DNA of 64,000 nt from Candidatus Nitrotoga sp. LAW (GTDB lineage Bacteria; Pseudomonadota; Gammaproteobacteria; Burkholderiales; Gallionellaceae): the NCBI GenBank assembly GCA_003402315.1, contig QFXI01000021.1, positions 124,001 to 188,000 of the forward strand. Reading direction: 5' to 3'. Each line of letters begins with the position of its first letter. Position 1 is the stretch's first letter. Below, one piece after another: positions 1-8,944 of this stretch. The translations under genes and the position numbers were made by a program. Below the pieces are notes generated by a model. The model did no database searches. It worked only from the letters and a program-made list of their open reading frames with translations, and was not told where the DNA came from.

Positions 1-319
1 CCCCATAAATGAGGGTAATTATTCGGCCATCCGCTTCAGATAATAAGCTCCGTATTTGCTCCCGCTTCTCTTCGGTATCAAGTTCGCTCCGGTAGCGTTG
101 CTGGAAAGATTCCCATCGCTTCGGATCGTGCCCAAACCATTTGCGCAAATCCGCGCTTGGCGCGAGGCCGCGCGCCCACTGATCAAGTTTAAGCGTCGCT
201 TTGCTGCACCCTCGGGGCCAAATGCGGTCGACGAGGACACGATAACCGTCCTCCGGTATCGCATTTTCGTACGCTCGCTTTATGACTATATCTAATTTCT
301 TGCTATTTACATGCGACAT
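1..319 (-). CDS. DUF488 family protein, 3' end cut off by window edge
   Basis: A reading frame on the minus strand runs from an ATG at 317-319 to the window edge without a stop (106 codons visible). It is preceded by GGAG six bases upstream of the start. The protein has the hallmarks of the DUF488 family: YRVLVDRIWPRG near residues 27-38, LDQWARGLAPS, the RKWFGHDPKRW block, and the final ITLIYG strand. Family members are small cytosolic proteins of about 115-125 residues with no firmly assigned reaction, so only the last few residues are missing. The other two open frames here are shadows of this gene. Confidence 0.9.
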   Translation of the reverse strand, partial: MSHVNSKKLDIVIKRAYENAIPEDGYRVLVDRIWPRGCSKATLKLDQWARGLAPSADLRKWFGHDPKRWESFQQRYRSELDTEEKREQIRSLLSEADGRIITLIYG

Positions 320-562
320 TCTTTGCTCCGTTCGCCAAGACATACCATACCTTTTATTTAACCAGCCTCAGCGCGGCAAAGGCAGGTTTGATAAGAATAT
401 CGTCGCACTGCAAAAACTCAAAGGCACAGGATCAGCTCTGACATCCCAACAAACTCTGTAACGCTTCACAATTGGCCAGACCACACAAACTGGAATTTTC
501 GGGTCTTTCGTGGAACATCACAGGCAGAAAAATCCAGCACAGCTCAAAGGCAAGAAGGTTAA

Positions 563-1471
563 TCACCTTTCGGTGTCTAACCTGTTGATCTCGGGAAAAC
601 GTCGTGAGCACACATTGTTTTTACCGCTTTTCTTTACTTCATACATTAATTCATCAGCAGCTTTAAGCATTGCAGGGAACGAACGATCAGCTTCGCCGAA
701 CCATGCTATACCGATGCTGCCCTTCACAGGCGGGAAGTCTAGAAGTGCAGCGTTCACCGCAATGGAAATCTTCCGCCCTACTTCAATAGATGCTTCGTAT
801 CCAATTTCTAAAAGCAGAACGGCAAATTCGTCGCCGCCCAATCGTGCGACTCGATCGCTAGAGCGCGAGGCGCCTCGCAGAGCTCCGGCTGTCGCCTGCA
901 GTGCCATATCCCCAGCATCATGGCCCTTGGTGTCGTTAAGCTGTTTAAAATCGTCCAAATCCAGAATAATAAGAGCCAAGGGGTGTGCATAGCGCTTCGT
1001 GCGCTCGACTTCATCGGCGCCAGCCTCGAGAAAGGCCCGCCTGTTATGAAGCCCAGTCAGAACATCCCGGGTCGCGCGTTCGTGCTCTCTTTCAAATTGC
1101 AGACGAACCTGAGTGGCAAGGAGAGCTACCAGGCTGTAGGTCATTAAGTGGGTTAATGCGTTTACCCACGGAATCCACTGGGCGCTGTATTGTCGCCCCG
1201 AAGCAATATCGCCCACGAGCCACATCGCAGATGCAAGGAAAGCCATAGACAAACCATTCCTTTTTCCACCTACCCATGTAATCACAAGCACCGACAGCAC
1301 CGCCAAGGATGCAAAATCGAACTCGGCGTTAGTTGCTATCCGAAATGCAAAAATAAGCAGGAATACACCGACGCAGATTGACCATACAACCCAAAGGCGC
1401 CAACCGGTCCAGAAGATACTAAGAAGAAAATTAGGAATCCTTGCCTTTTTCATATTTATTGAATCGGTCAT
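563..1471 (-). CDS. Membrane-bound GGDEF diguanylate cyclase
   Basis: This is predicted to make cyclic di-GMP from two GTP at the inner membrane. The N-terminal half has about four to five hydrophobic segments (starting with FLLSIFWTGWRLWVVWSICV), with no recognisable sensor domain name. The C-terminal GGDEF domain opens with the RDVLTGLHNRRAF block and carries an intact RLGGDEF active site. Five residues before it is RSSD, the RxxD inhibitory site, so product feedback inhibition is likely. The frame is open further upstream to a TTG at 1552, but no ribosome site supports that. The ATG at 1469-1471 is chosen, and a second ATG lies five codons later. It is monocistronic and divergent from the kinase at 2181. 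Confidence 0.88.
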   Translation of the reverse strand: MTDSINMKKARIPNFLLSIFWTGWRLWVVWSICVGVFLLIFAFRIATNAEFDFASLAVLSVLVITWVGGKRNGLSMAFLASAMWLVGDIASGRQYSAQWIPWVNALTHLMTYSLVALLATQVRLQFEREHERATRDVLTGLHNRRAFLEAGADEVERTKRYAHPLALIILDLDDFKQLNDTKGHDAGDMALQATAGALRGASRSSDRVARLGGDEFAVLLLEIGYEASIEVGRKISIAVNAALLDFPPVKGSIGIAWFGEADRSFPAMLKAADELMYEVKKSGKNNVCSRRFPEINRLDTER

Positions 1472-2180
1472 CAAATAGTGAGCGGTTCGCTCTATCCATT
1501 TTAAAAGTTGGATGGATTTGAACAAGCTCAGGCAGGACGGTTCAAGTTTCAAAATGGCCGACTATAGTCCCCTGCATGATGCGATATTATTTATCGCGGC
1601 TTTTCCAAATTTACATTCTATCTCCACTGCAAAATAATCTGGCAGCGCTATTCGTAAGGTATTGAACAGTGTCCGGCATTGTCACATTTAACATCTACTT
1701 TTACTAGACTAGCAATCGCGTAAAATAATTATTAAACAATGTGCTACGGGTTAATTCTTGTAATTTATGACACTGATTACTGGCAAAATTTTGAAATTAA
1801 ATAACAGCTCATTATCCTCAATGCGTTGAGTAAATCATAAATCCTAAGCCGGCCAAGCCGTAATCAAAAATGGCAGATTGACTAAAAATCTTGCACAAAA
1901 TCGATTACGGAAGGCCGAAAGATAAAGAATCACACCTCATATATTAACAAGCGACCACTACGTTTTTGTAATTTCACCAATGTTTATGGACTCAAGAATG
2001 TCCTTGATGAATATATCGTTCATCACAACAAAAATTCCAAGCAGCTTATTCCCACCGTAAAACCTCCACCAATAGATCATTCGAACCAACAGATGCTTAA
2101 GTTTCAAACTTTTTAACAGTGAAAAATTTATGCAAACCTTAGATACCGAACACACACTTTCTTGTTGTATTCTGCGGCGA
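1472..2180. other. Divergent intergenic region, no gene recognised
   Basis: This AT-rich stretch separates the diguanylate cyclase (minus) from the DUF4118 histidine kinase (plus) and must carry both promoters. The open frame at 1958-2197 (minus) overlaps the kinase start and resembles nothing known. A short hairpin (GCGATA/TATCGC arms, near 1579-1595) is present but is not followed by a T run. No relic, tRNA or clear operator was seen. Confidence 0.5.
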
Positions 2181-3692
2181 ATGAATAAACCTCTCAAAGG
2201 AATTGATGTATTCTTGAACTGGTTAACACCTTCCCAACATGGGAGTGCGACCAGTTACTTAATTGCGTCAGGACTAATTGTGGCAGCTTTGCTTGGTAGA
2301 CTGGCAATTGCGCCTTCAGAGTCCGGGATGCCTTTCCTGACTTTTTTCCCTGCGGTAATGCTGGCTGCTATACTTGGTGGAGCAGGATCAGGTTTATTTG
2401 CCATGCTAGTTTGCGTCGTTTTGGCTAACTATATGTTTATCCCTCCCTTCAATTCACTCTCATTGACTTTTAACGCTCACGTCTTCTGGACGAATATCGT
2501 ATTTTGCGCAGAAGAGATGACAGTAATTCTCGTGGTTGAGGCGATGCATCGTCAACACAGCAGGTTTATCACCACAAACCATTTACTTGAGAAAATTAAA
2601 GAGAGCGAGCAAATACTGCAAAATTCTGCGGCGGTCTTGCGCGAAAGCGAGGAGCGCTTTCATGTCATGACCTCAAATGTGCCTGGCATTGTATTCCAGT
2701 GCCACCGGGACGCTAATGAGGATCGATTGAGGTTCACCTACGTCAGCAATGGCGCGGAACCGTTGTTGGGCATAAACGCGATGGCGATCCAAATGGATGA
2801 GAATGAGTTCATCGGCCGCATAGCCGATAAGCATTCGTGCGCCTTTCATGACAGTATGACGCGGTCGCAGGCGAATCTATCGCTGTGGAACTGGGAAGGG
2901 GCCATTCTTACGGCGGAGGGGCAGATGAAATGGATTAATCTGCGTGCCACGCCGCGCCGGTACGGCGAGAATATTTGCATGTGGGATGGTGTCGCGATCA
3001 ATATTACCGACAGCAAAACCAATGAAGAGGAACTTTTACGATCGCAACACATGCTGCGCGATCTTTCCGCACATCTTGAAAATGTGCGCGAGGAGGAGCG
3101 AAAGCATATCGCGCGTGAGATTCACGATGAACTGGGACAGGTTTTAACCGCGCTGAGGATGGATGTTTCGCTGGCGCGCCTCAGCTTTGGCGAATCTAAT
3201 CCGCAGCTTATGGAACGCCTACAATCCATGACCCAACTCGTGGATCGCACAATCGATAGCGCGCGGCACATCACATCAAGCTTGCGGCCAGGGGCTCTGG
3301 ATCTTGGCATCGTCGCTGCGCTGGAATGGCTGGCAGAAGATTTCACCGGGTATGCCCATATTCCCTGTGAACTGGTGATGAATAACGGCGATATTACATT
3401 GAGTGAATTTTCAGCGACCGCTGTATTCCGCATTATCCAGGAGTCGCTAACCAATATTGCACGCCATGCCGCTGCGACGCAGGTCGAAATTATCGTGACC
3501 CGAACCGATGACCACCTTTGCTTCGACATACGGGACAATGGAAAAGGATTCGATCTATATTCCGTTGCAAACCACAAATCATTCGGGCTGATCGGCATTC
3601 GCGAGCGGGTTGCAATTTTGGAAGGTGATCTAGCGATTAACAGCAAACTGGGTCGGGGTACGTCCGTTCGCGTGTGTGTTCCTGTGGCATAA
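2181..3692 (+). CDS. DUF4118-PAS histidine kinase, NarL/DegS type (HisKA_3)
   Basis: This is the sensor kinase of a two-component pair with the regulator at 3722. Residues about 15-125 form the DUF4118 four-helix membrane domain, with the typical FFPAVMLAAILGG and FIPPFNSLSLTF stretches. A PAS domain follows (around ERFHVMTSNVPGIVFQC). The HisKA_3 dimerisation helix carries the phosphoacceptor His in IAREIHDELGQVLTAL, and the HATPase_c domain shows DNGKGFD and GLIGIRERV. An alternative ATG at 2130 would add 17 residues. The ATG at 2181 is placed at the start of homology-like sequence, but neither start has a strong ribosome site. The ligand is unknown. Confidence 0.88.
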   Translation: MNKPLKGIDVFLNWLTPSQHGSATSYLIASGLIVAALLGRLAIAPSESGMPFLTFFPAVMLAAILGGAGSGLFAMLVCVVLANYMFIPPFNSLSLTFNAHVFWTNIVFCAEEMTVILVVEAMHRQHSRFITTNHLLEKIKESEQILQNSAAVLRESEERFHVMTSNVPGIVFQCHRDANEDRLRFTYVSNGAEPLLGINAMAIQMDENEFIGRIADKHSCAFHDSMTRSQANLSLWNWEGAILTAEGQMKWINLRATPRRYGENICMWDGVAINITDSKTNEEELLRSQHMLRDLSAHLENVREEERKHIAREIHDELGQVLTALRMDVSLARLSFGESNPQLMERLQSMTQLVDRTIDSARHITSSLRPGALDLGIVAALEWLAEDFTGYAHIPCELVMNNGDITLSEFSATAVFRIIQESLTNIARHAAATQVEIIVTRTDDHLCFDIRDNGKGFDLYSVANHKSFGLIGIRERVAILEGDLAINSKLGRGTSVRVCVPVA

Positions 3693-3721
3693 TTAACGCT
3701 CCCGAATGTGGTTGTATTCCC

Positions 3722-4354
3722 ATGATTAGACTAATTATTGCCGATGATCATGCCATTGTCCGGCATGGACTCAAACAAATTCTTTCACTCACTCCCGATA
3801 TTTTGGTTGTGGGAGAGTCAGGCTATAGCGATGAACTTCTAGATATACTCGCGCGAATTTCTTGCGATCTCGTTCTACTCGATATGAATATGCCGGGCTT
3901 GGCTGGCGTGGATTTAATTAAATTAATGCGCACGGAGCGCCCTGATCTGCCGATTTTGGTATTGAGTATGCATATCGAGGGGCAGATAGCCAGCCGGGCG
4001 CTTAAAGCTGGCGCCACTGGCTATCTAACTAAGGATAGTGACCCGGAAATTCTCGTTGGAGCCATTCGAAAGGTCGCCTCTGGAGGTAGGTTCGTCGATG
4101 CCGCATTAGTCGATACGCTCGTGTTTGATCGTGATCTGGAAAGCCATGCCCCGCATGAAGGATTGTCGGCGCGCGAACTCCAGGTATTCCTCATGATTGC
4201 CTCAGGCAAGACAGTAAGCAAGATCGCCAGTGAACTGAACTTGAGCATCAAGACCGTCAGCACGCACAAATGCCGCTTCATGTTGAAAATGAACATCCAA
4301 ACAAAAACTGACATAGTTCGCTACGCTATCCGACATCAGCTGATCGACGGTTGA
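3722..4354 (+). CDS. LuxR/NarL-family response regulator
   Basis: This transcription factor is the partner of the kinase ending 29 bases upstream. The N-terminal receiver domain starts MIRLIIADDHAIVRHGL, with acidic residues DD, the phosphoacceptor Asp in LVLLDMNMPG, and the switch Lys in YLTKDSDPE. The C-terminal helix-turn-helix of LuxR type reads GLSARELQVFLMIASGKTV...LNLSIKTVSTHKCRF. The frame is open 16 codons further upstream, but the ATG at 3722 begins exactly at the receiver domain. Length (210 residues) is normal for the family. The regulon is unknown; a palindrome lies 59 bases downstream. Confidence 0.9.
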   Translation: MIRLIIADDHAIVRHGLKQILSLTPDILVVGESGYSDELLDILARISCDLVLLDMNMPGLAGVDLIKLMRTERPDLPILVLSMHIEGQIASRALKAGATGYLTKDSDPEILVGAIRKVASGGRFVDAALVDTLVFDRDLESHAPHEGLSARELQVFLMIASGKTVSKIASELNLSIKTVSTHKCRFMLKMNIQTKTDIVRYAIRHQLIDG

Positions 4355-4412
4355 ACCCCGGAGTATACCTGGCTGATACCTCCCTTCTTGCCTTGCAGTT
4401 CAAACCCATTCG

Positions 4413-4430
4413 TGTAGGAGATTTCTTACA
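4413..4430. promoter_or_regulatory. Imperfect palindrome, possible regulator site
   Basis: TGTAGGAGATTTCTTACA is an 18-base imperfect palindrome (TGTARGA, four bases, TCYTACA). It lies just after the LuxR-type regulator and before the IS relic. Palindromes of this form are bound by some NarL-family regulators, so autoregulation or control of the downstream operon is possible. This is inference from form alone. Confidence 0.3.
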
Positions 4431-4559
4431 TGCGATGTCGGCGAATAAGCTGATTAAAAATCAGACTACGCCTACTTCATTTTATATTATTTTGGTCGAT
4501 AATCAGCTTAATCGAGGTTTAATTTTTAACTATGGTCATTGGTGGCCAAGTAAAACCTA

Positions 4560-4840
4560 ATCAATTTAATTGGTCAGGAAAGTCGATCTATTTCAGAAGT
4601 GTAGCTATATTCGGCGAGCGTTGGCATAGCTGAGTTATCTCAAAAACAGATATCGATAAAATCGGTAACAAAGTATAGAGCGAGGCATCAAGTTGAAGCT
4701 CTTTTTTGACAATGGCAATCAGCGCGTAAGTGGCGACGGCGCTCCCAATTTGCGTCTTCACCGCATGCACGCTGTTACCGGTGATGCGCGGATGTTGTTT
4801 AATTTACTTGAAGAACAATTCGACGCTTCTGCAGCGCAAC
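4560..4840 (-). pseudogene. IS4-type transposase remnant (C-terminal end only)
   Basis: Read on the minus strand, the stretch encodes VELFFK, a stop (TAA where family members have Trp), then IKQHPRITGNSVHAVKTQ and IAIVKKELQLDASLYTLLP. This is the characteristic C-terminal end of IS4-family DDE transposases, where VELFFKWIKQHL...AVKTQIWIA is conserved. Only about 90 codons remain, with an internal stop, altered residues and a degraded end. The rest of the element is missing, so it cannot move. It sits immediately before the hybrid kinase at 4860, so the promoter region of that operon was probably reshaped by the insertion and its later deletion. Confidence 0.8.
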
Positions 4841-4859
4841 CGAAGAGGAGAGAGTCGCA

Positions 4860-7800
4860 ATGAACGCGCGTCTGGCTTTGGCCGTCTTGCTGCCATTCGT
4901 CGCCTGTGCCGTGCAATGGTTACTCTGGGACACCCTCAAGCCTTACGTCTGGTTCCTCTTTTTTCCCACAGCGTTTTTCAGCGCCTGGATCGGCGGTCTC
5001 ATTGGCGGCCTTGCGGCGACAGTCATTGGCACATTGTTGGTCTGGTACATCTTCATACCACCAGCCTTCTCCTTTACGCTCGACAAATCCGCGTCCGCTT
5101 TTTCAATCGTAGTGTTCGTCTTTATGGGCTGCCTCTTTGCTTTCTTTTTCGCACGTCTGCAACACTCGATACGCCGTACCGACGAGGCGTTGGCCACGGC
5201 CGAGGCAGCCAACGAAAAAATCAGCCAGCTTTATCAGAAAACGCTAGAGCTGGACACGCTGAAGAGTCAGTTTTTCGCCAACGTCAGTCACGAGTTGCGC
5301 ACCCCCCTTACCCTCATTCTCGCACCGCTGGAACGGCGCCTGCTCCGTCCTGTCAGCTCAGATTTTTCTGAGGCGGAGCGCCACGAAACCAAGATCATGC
5401 TGCGCAACGCGCGCCTGCTCTACCGCCATGTCACCGACCTGCTCGATGCTGCCAAGCTCGAGGCCGGTCGCATAACGCTGGCTTGGACACGGCTCGATCT
5501 CGCTTACCTCGCGCGGACCATGGCTAGCCACTTCGAGTCGCTGGCCGCGGAACGTTATATCAATTATAGCGTGACCGTCCCAGACGTGATGATAGCCGAG
5601 GCGGATAGCGAAAAATTGCAGCGCGTGCTGATTAACCTGCTCTCCAATGCCTTTAAATTCACGCCCGATGGTGGTGCTATCACCTTGCGCCTGTCCGAAC
5701 AGAACGGTAACGCGTTGATCGAAGTGCAGGATAATGGCCCCGGCGTACCCGTCGCATTGCGTGAGGCGATATTCGAGCGTTTCCGGCAGGGCGAGGCAGG
5801 CGTACAGCGGCGCTACGGCGGCACCGGCCTCGGGTTGGCCATCGTCAAGGATTTCGTTGAATTGCATGGTGGCACGGTGATGCTGTGCGAGCCCCCGGGC
5901 GGTGGCGCGTTGTTTTCGGTGCGGCTGCCGCTCACTGCGCCGGCAGGTACGGTGTTTGGCGATGCAGTGCCGCTCGACGAGGTGATCGGTTGCCAGGCCG
6001 TCGAGGAATTGGAGGTGCGCGCGCCGACTGCGACCCTGGGCGAAGCGCAAGCCGCTGGCGCTGACGCGCCGCTGGTGCTAGTGGTCGAGGATAACGTCGA
6101 TATGAACGAATTTATCGCCGCCACCTTGCGTCCCCATTACCGGGTTGCTTGCGCCTATGACGGCTGCGAGGGTAGGGACAAGGCGTTGGCGCTACATCCC
6201 GATCTGATCCTCTCCGACGTGATGATGCCGGTGATGAGCGGCGACGAGATGGTGCATGCGTTGCGGCGCCAGTCCGACATGGAAAATGTACCCATCGTCA
6301 TGCTCACCGCTAAGGCCGACGACGACCTGTGTGTGCGTTTGCTAAAGCAAGGCGTACAGGACTATCTCAACAAGCCATTTTCTGCAGAGGAACTGCTGGC
6401 TCGGATAGGTGGGCTGGTAGCCTCGCGACGGCGCACTATGGTGGAACTTAGTCGTAGCGCGGAGCGGCTGCGCCGATTGGCCGAAGTCGTCGAGAATATC
6501 GCGGCAGTGCGCGACCTGCCGAGCCTCATGACCATTGTTCGCCGCGCTGTGCGCGAATTGACTGGCGCCGATGGCGTCACCCTGGTACTACGCGAAGATG
6601 GATATTGTCACTACGTCGATGAGGATGCTATCGGCCCACTGTGGAAAGGTCAGCGTTTCCTGCTTGAATCCTGCATTTCTGGCTGGACCATGCTTCACGC
6701 CGAAGCGGCCGTCATCGAAGATATCTATGCCGATTCACGCATCCCTTACGCCGCCTATCGTCCCACTTTCGTCAAAAGCCTTTCCATGGTCCCGATCGGC
6801 CGGGAATCCCCGGTGGGCGCCATCGGTTGCTACTGGGCCAACCGGCACAAGACCAGCACCGAGGAACTTGAGTTGCAGCAGGTACTGGCCGACGCCATGT
6901 CGGTGGGACTTGCTAACCTTGATCTCTATCAGGGCATGGCAAGCGCCCGGCAGGCCGCAGAGCAATCTTTAGCCTCACTAAAAGAAGCGCAACACCTGGC
7001 CGGCATCGGTAACTGGGTGTGGGACATTCAGAATGACATCCACATCTGGTCGGAGGAGGTCTATCACATCTACGGCCGCGACCCGGCCTTGCCTCCGGCC
7101 ATCTATCCGGAGGTTCAGAAGTACTTCACCCAAGAAAGCTGGGCAGCTCTCTCCGCCGCCGTGGAGAAAAGCTTGGCGGAAGGCGTTTCTTACGAATGCG
7201 ATGCTGAGGTGGTGCGCCCCCCCGGCTGCCCACGCTGTTGGATTGCCGCCCGTGGCGATGCTACTCGCGATGTCGACGGAAACATCGTGAACCTGCATGG
7301 CACGGTGCAGGATATTACCGAGCGTAAGCGGGTGGAACAGGCACTACGTGGAAGCGAGGAGCAGTTGGCGGTCATTATCGACTCGACGATGGATGCAGTC
7401 ATATCCGTGGACGAGCAACAACAGATATGTCTATTCAATCCAGCCGCAGTGCAGATGTTCGGCCTGAATGCGGCTGAGGCATTAGGCCAGCCTTTGTCGC
7501 GGCTCATTCCGGAACGTTTCCACCGCGCGCACGAGGGTCATATCCGGAATTTCACGCATACAGGTATGACGGCACGTCACATGGGGGGTTTGGGAGAAAT
7601 CAGCGGCATGCGTACCAATGGCGAGGAGTTTCCCATCGAAGCATCCATTTCCCAGAGTGCCATCGCCGGTGGCAAACGATTCACAGCGATCTTGCGCGAC
7701 ATCACCAAGCGCAAACAGGCCGAGGATGAAATCAGTCGCCTCAATGTCGACCTGGAGCAGCGCGTGGCCGAGCGCACCTCCGAACTGACCGCTGCCAACC

Positions 7801-8501
7801 AAGAACTGGATAGCTTCGCCTATGCTGTCGCGCACGATTTACGCGCTCCGCTGCGGGCCATGAGCGGATTCAGTCAGGCTTTGCGGGAGGATTACGGCGG
7901 CCAGTTGCAGGGCGAAGCAATGGTTTACCTAGAGCAAATTGGCCTCGCCAGCCGCAAGATGAGCGACTTGATCGACGGTCTACTCACGCTCTCGCGCAGC
8001 ACTCGCGGCGGATTGCATTATGACTCAGTGGACATCTCAGCCCTGTCAAAACGCTTGCTGGTCGAACTAGCGCAAAGCGACCCCGATCGGCAAGTGATGG
8101 TAGAGGTGGAAGCCGGATTACAGACGCGCGGCGATGCGCGCATGATCGAAGTAATGATGCGAAATTTGCTGGGTAATGCCTGGAAATACACAGCACATGC
8201 GAGGGAGCCGAACATCCGTGTGTACACCGAGGAACGGAATAACGCGCGCTTCTTCTGCGTCGCCGATAACGGCGCCGGTTTTGACATGGCTCACGCCAAC
8301 CGGTTGTTCAAGCCCTTCCAGCGTTTGCACCGTCAGGAAGAGTTCCCCGGTATCGGCATCGGCTTGGCCACCGTGCAGCGTATCGTGAACCGCCATGCCG
8401 GAGTCATTGAGGCACGGGGGGAACCGGGCAAGGGCGCGATATTTTGTTTTACCTTATCAGACACGTCCGCAGATTCAACATGCAGTGAAAAGGAGACTTA
8501 A
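4860..8501 (+). CDS. Giant hybrid histidine kinase (DUF4118-HisKA-REC-GAF-PAS-PAS-HisKA)
   Basis: At 1,213 residues this protein holds two complete kinase cores. Order: DUF4118 membrane sensor (about 1-105); coiled linker; HisKA with His144 in FFANVSHELRTPLTLIL; HATPase_c with DNGPGVP and GGTGLGLAIVKDF; receiver with Asp453 in LILSDVMMPVMSG and NKPFS; GAF (about 555-690); PAS (GNWVWDIQND); PAS (SVDEQQQICLFNPAA); a second, phytochrome-type HisKA with His992 in AYAVAHDLRAPLRAM; and HATPase_c with DNGAGFD and GIGIGLATVQRIV. The ATG follows GAGGAGAGAG. Its stop overlaps the next ATG by one base, so the three genes at 4860-11550 form an operon. Signals are unknown. Confidence 0.9.
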   Translation: MNARLALAVLLPFVACAVQWLLWDTLKPYVWFLFFPTAFFSAWIGGLIGGLAATVIGTLLVWYIFIPPAFSFTLDKSASAFSIVVFVFMGCLFAFFFARLQHSIRRTDEALATAEAANEKISQLYQKTLELDTLKSQFFANVSHELRTPLTLILAPLERRLLRPVSSDFSEAERHETKIMLRNARLLYRHVTDLLDAAKLEAGRITLAWTRLDLAYLARTMASHFESLAAERYINYSVTVPDVMIAEADSEKLQRVLINLLSNAFKFTPDGGAITLRLSEQNGNALIEVQDNGPGVPVALREAIFERFRQGEAGVQRRYGGTGLGLAIVKDFVELHGGTVMLCEPPGGGALFSVRLPLTAPAGTVFGDAVPLDEVIGCQAVEELEVRAPTATLGEAQAAGADAPLVLVVEDNVDMNEFIAATLRPHYRVACAYDGCEGRDKALALHPDLILSDVMMPVMSGDEMVHALRRQSDMENVPIVMLTAKADDDLCVRLLKQGVQDYLNKPFSAEELLARIGGLVASRRRTMVELSRSAERLRRLAEVVENIAAVRDLPSLMTIVRRAVRELTGADGVTLVLREDGYCHYVDEDAIGPLWKGQRFLLESCISGWTMLHAEAAVIEDIYADSRIPYAAYRPTFVKSLSMVPIGRESPVGAIGCYWANRHKTSTEELELQQVLADAMSVGLANLDLYQGMASARQAAEQSLASLKEAQHLAGIGNWVWDIQNDIHIWSEEVYHIYGRDPALPPAIYPEVQKYFTQESWAALSAAVEKSLAEGVSYECDAEVVRPPGCPRCWIAARGDATRDVDGNIVNLHGTVQDITERKRVEQALRGSEEQLAVIIDSTMDAVISVDEQQQICLFNPAAVQMFGLNAAEALGQPLSRLIPERFHRAHEGHIRNFTHTGMTARHMGGLGEISGMRTNGEEFPIEASISQSAIAGGKRFTAILRDITKRKQAEDEISRLNVDLEQRVAERTSELTAANQELDSFAYAVAHDLRAPLRAMSGFSQALREDYGGQLQGEAMVYLEQIGLASRKMSDLIDGLLTLSRSTRGGLHYDSVDISALSKRLLVELAQSDPDRQVMVEVEAGLQTRGDARMIEVMMRNLLGNAWKYTAHAREPNIRVYTEERNNARFFCVADNGAGFDMAHANRLFKPFQRLHRQEEFPGIGIGLATVQRIVNRHAGVIEARGEPGKGAIFCFTLSDTSADSTCSEKET

Positions 8502-8944
8502 TGATGCAAACAAAATCCATCTTATTGGTGGAAGACAACCCTCAGGACGAAATGCTTACCCTGCGCGCCTTGCGCCGCGCCAATCTGGCCAACCGGATTG
8601 ACGTGGTACGGGACGGTCAGCAGGCGCTGGACTATCTGTTCCGAGAAGGCGAATTTGCCGACAGCGAAGTTCTCGACCTCCCCGCCGTAGTGCTGCTCGA
8701 CATTGGCTTGCCGCGTCTGTCCGGCCTCGAAGTGTTGGAACGGCTGCGCGCCAATATGCGCACAGCGCTGCTGCCGGTGGTCATCCTGACTTCCTCCGAC
8801 GAAGAGCATGACCGCCTGAAGAGCTACGAAAACCATGCCAACAGTTTCGTCAGAAAACCGGTGGATTTCGCCGACTTTGCCGAGACCGTTGTGCGCCTGG
8901 GTGTCTACTGGCTGGCGACCAACGAGCCGCCGCCAGGGAGATGA
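8501..8944 (+). CDS. CheY-like single-domain response regulator (Rcp1-like)
   Basis: A stand-alone receiver of 147 residues begins [22 protein letters not shown]. This form is typical of the Rcp1-type receivers that partner phytochrome-like kinases. Acidic residues ED, phosphoacceptor Asp in [14 protein letters not shown], Thr in VVILTSSD and Lys in SFVRKPVDF are all present. It has no output domain, so it probably shuttles phosphate from the second kinase core of the upstream hybrid kinase. The ribosome site AGGAG lies inside the end of the kinase gene. Two ATGs are adjacent (8501 and 8504); the second has the better spacing. The stop overlaps the next gene by four bases. Confidence 0.9.
   Translation: MMQTKSILLVEDNPQDEMLTLRALRRANLANRIDVVRDGQQALDYLFREGEFADSEVLDLPAVVLLDIGLPRLSGLEVLERLRANMRTALLPVVILTSSDEEHDRLKSYENHANSFVRKPVDFADFAETVVRLGVYWLATNEPPPGR

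Noticed and set aside
1958-2197. Open frame of 79 codons (minus) upstream of the first histidine kinase
   Set aside because: It overlaps the kinase start antisense and has no recognisable features.
4351-4560. Open frame of 69 codons after the LuxR regulator
   Set aside because: No known family, no ribosome site, and it runs into the IS relic region. The composition looks like chance.
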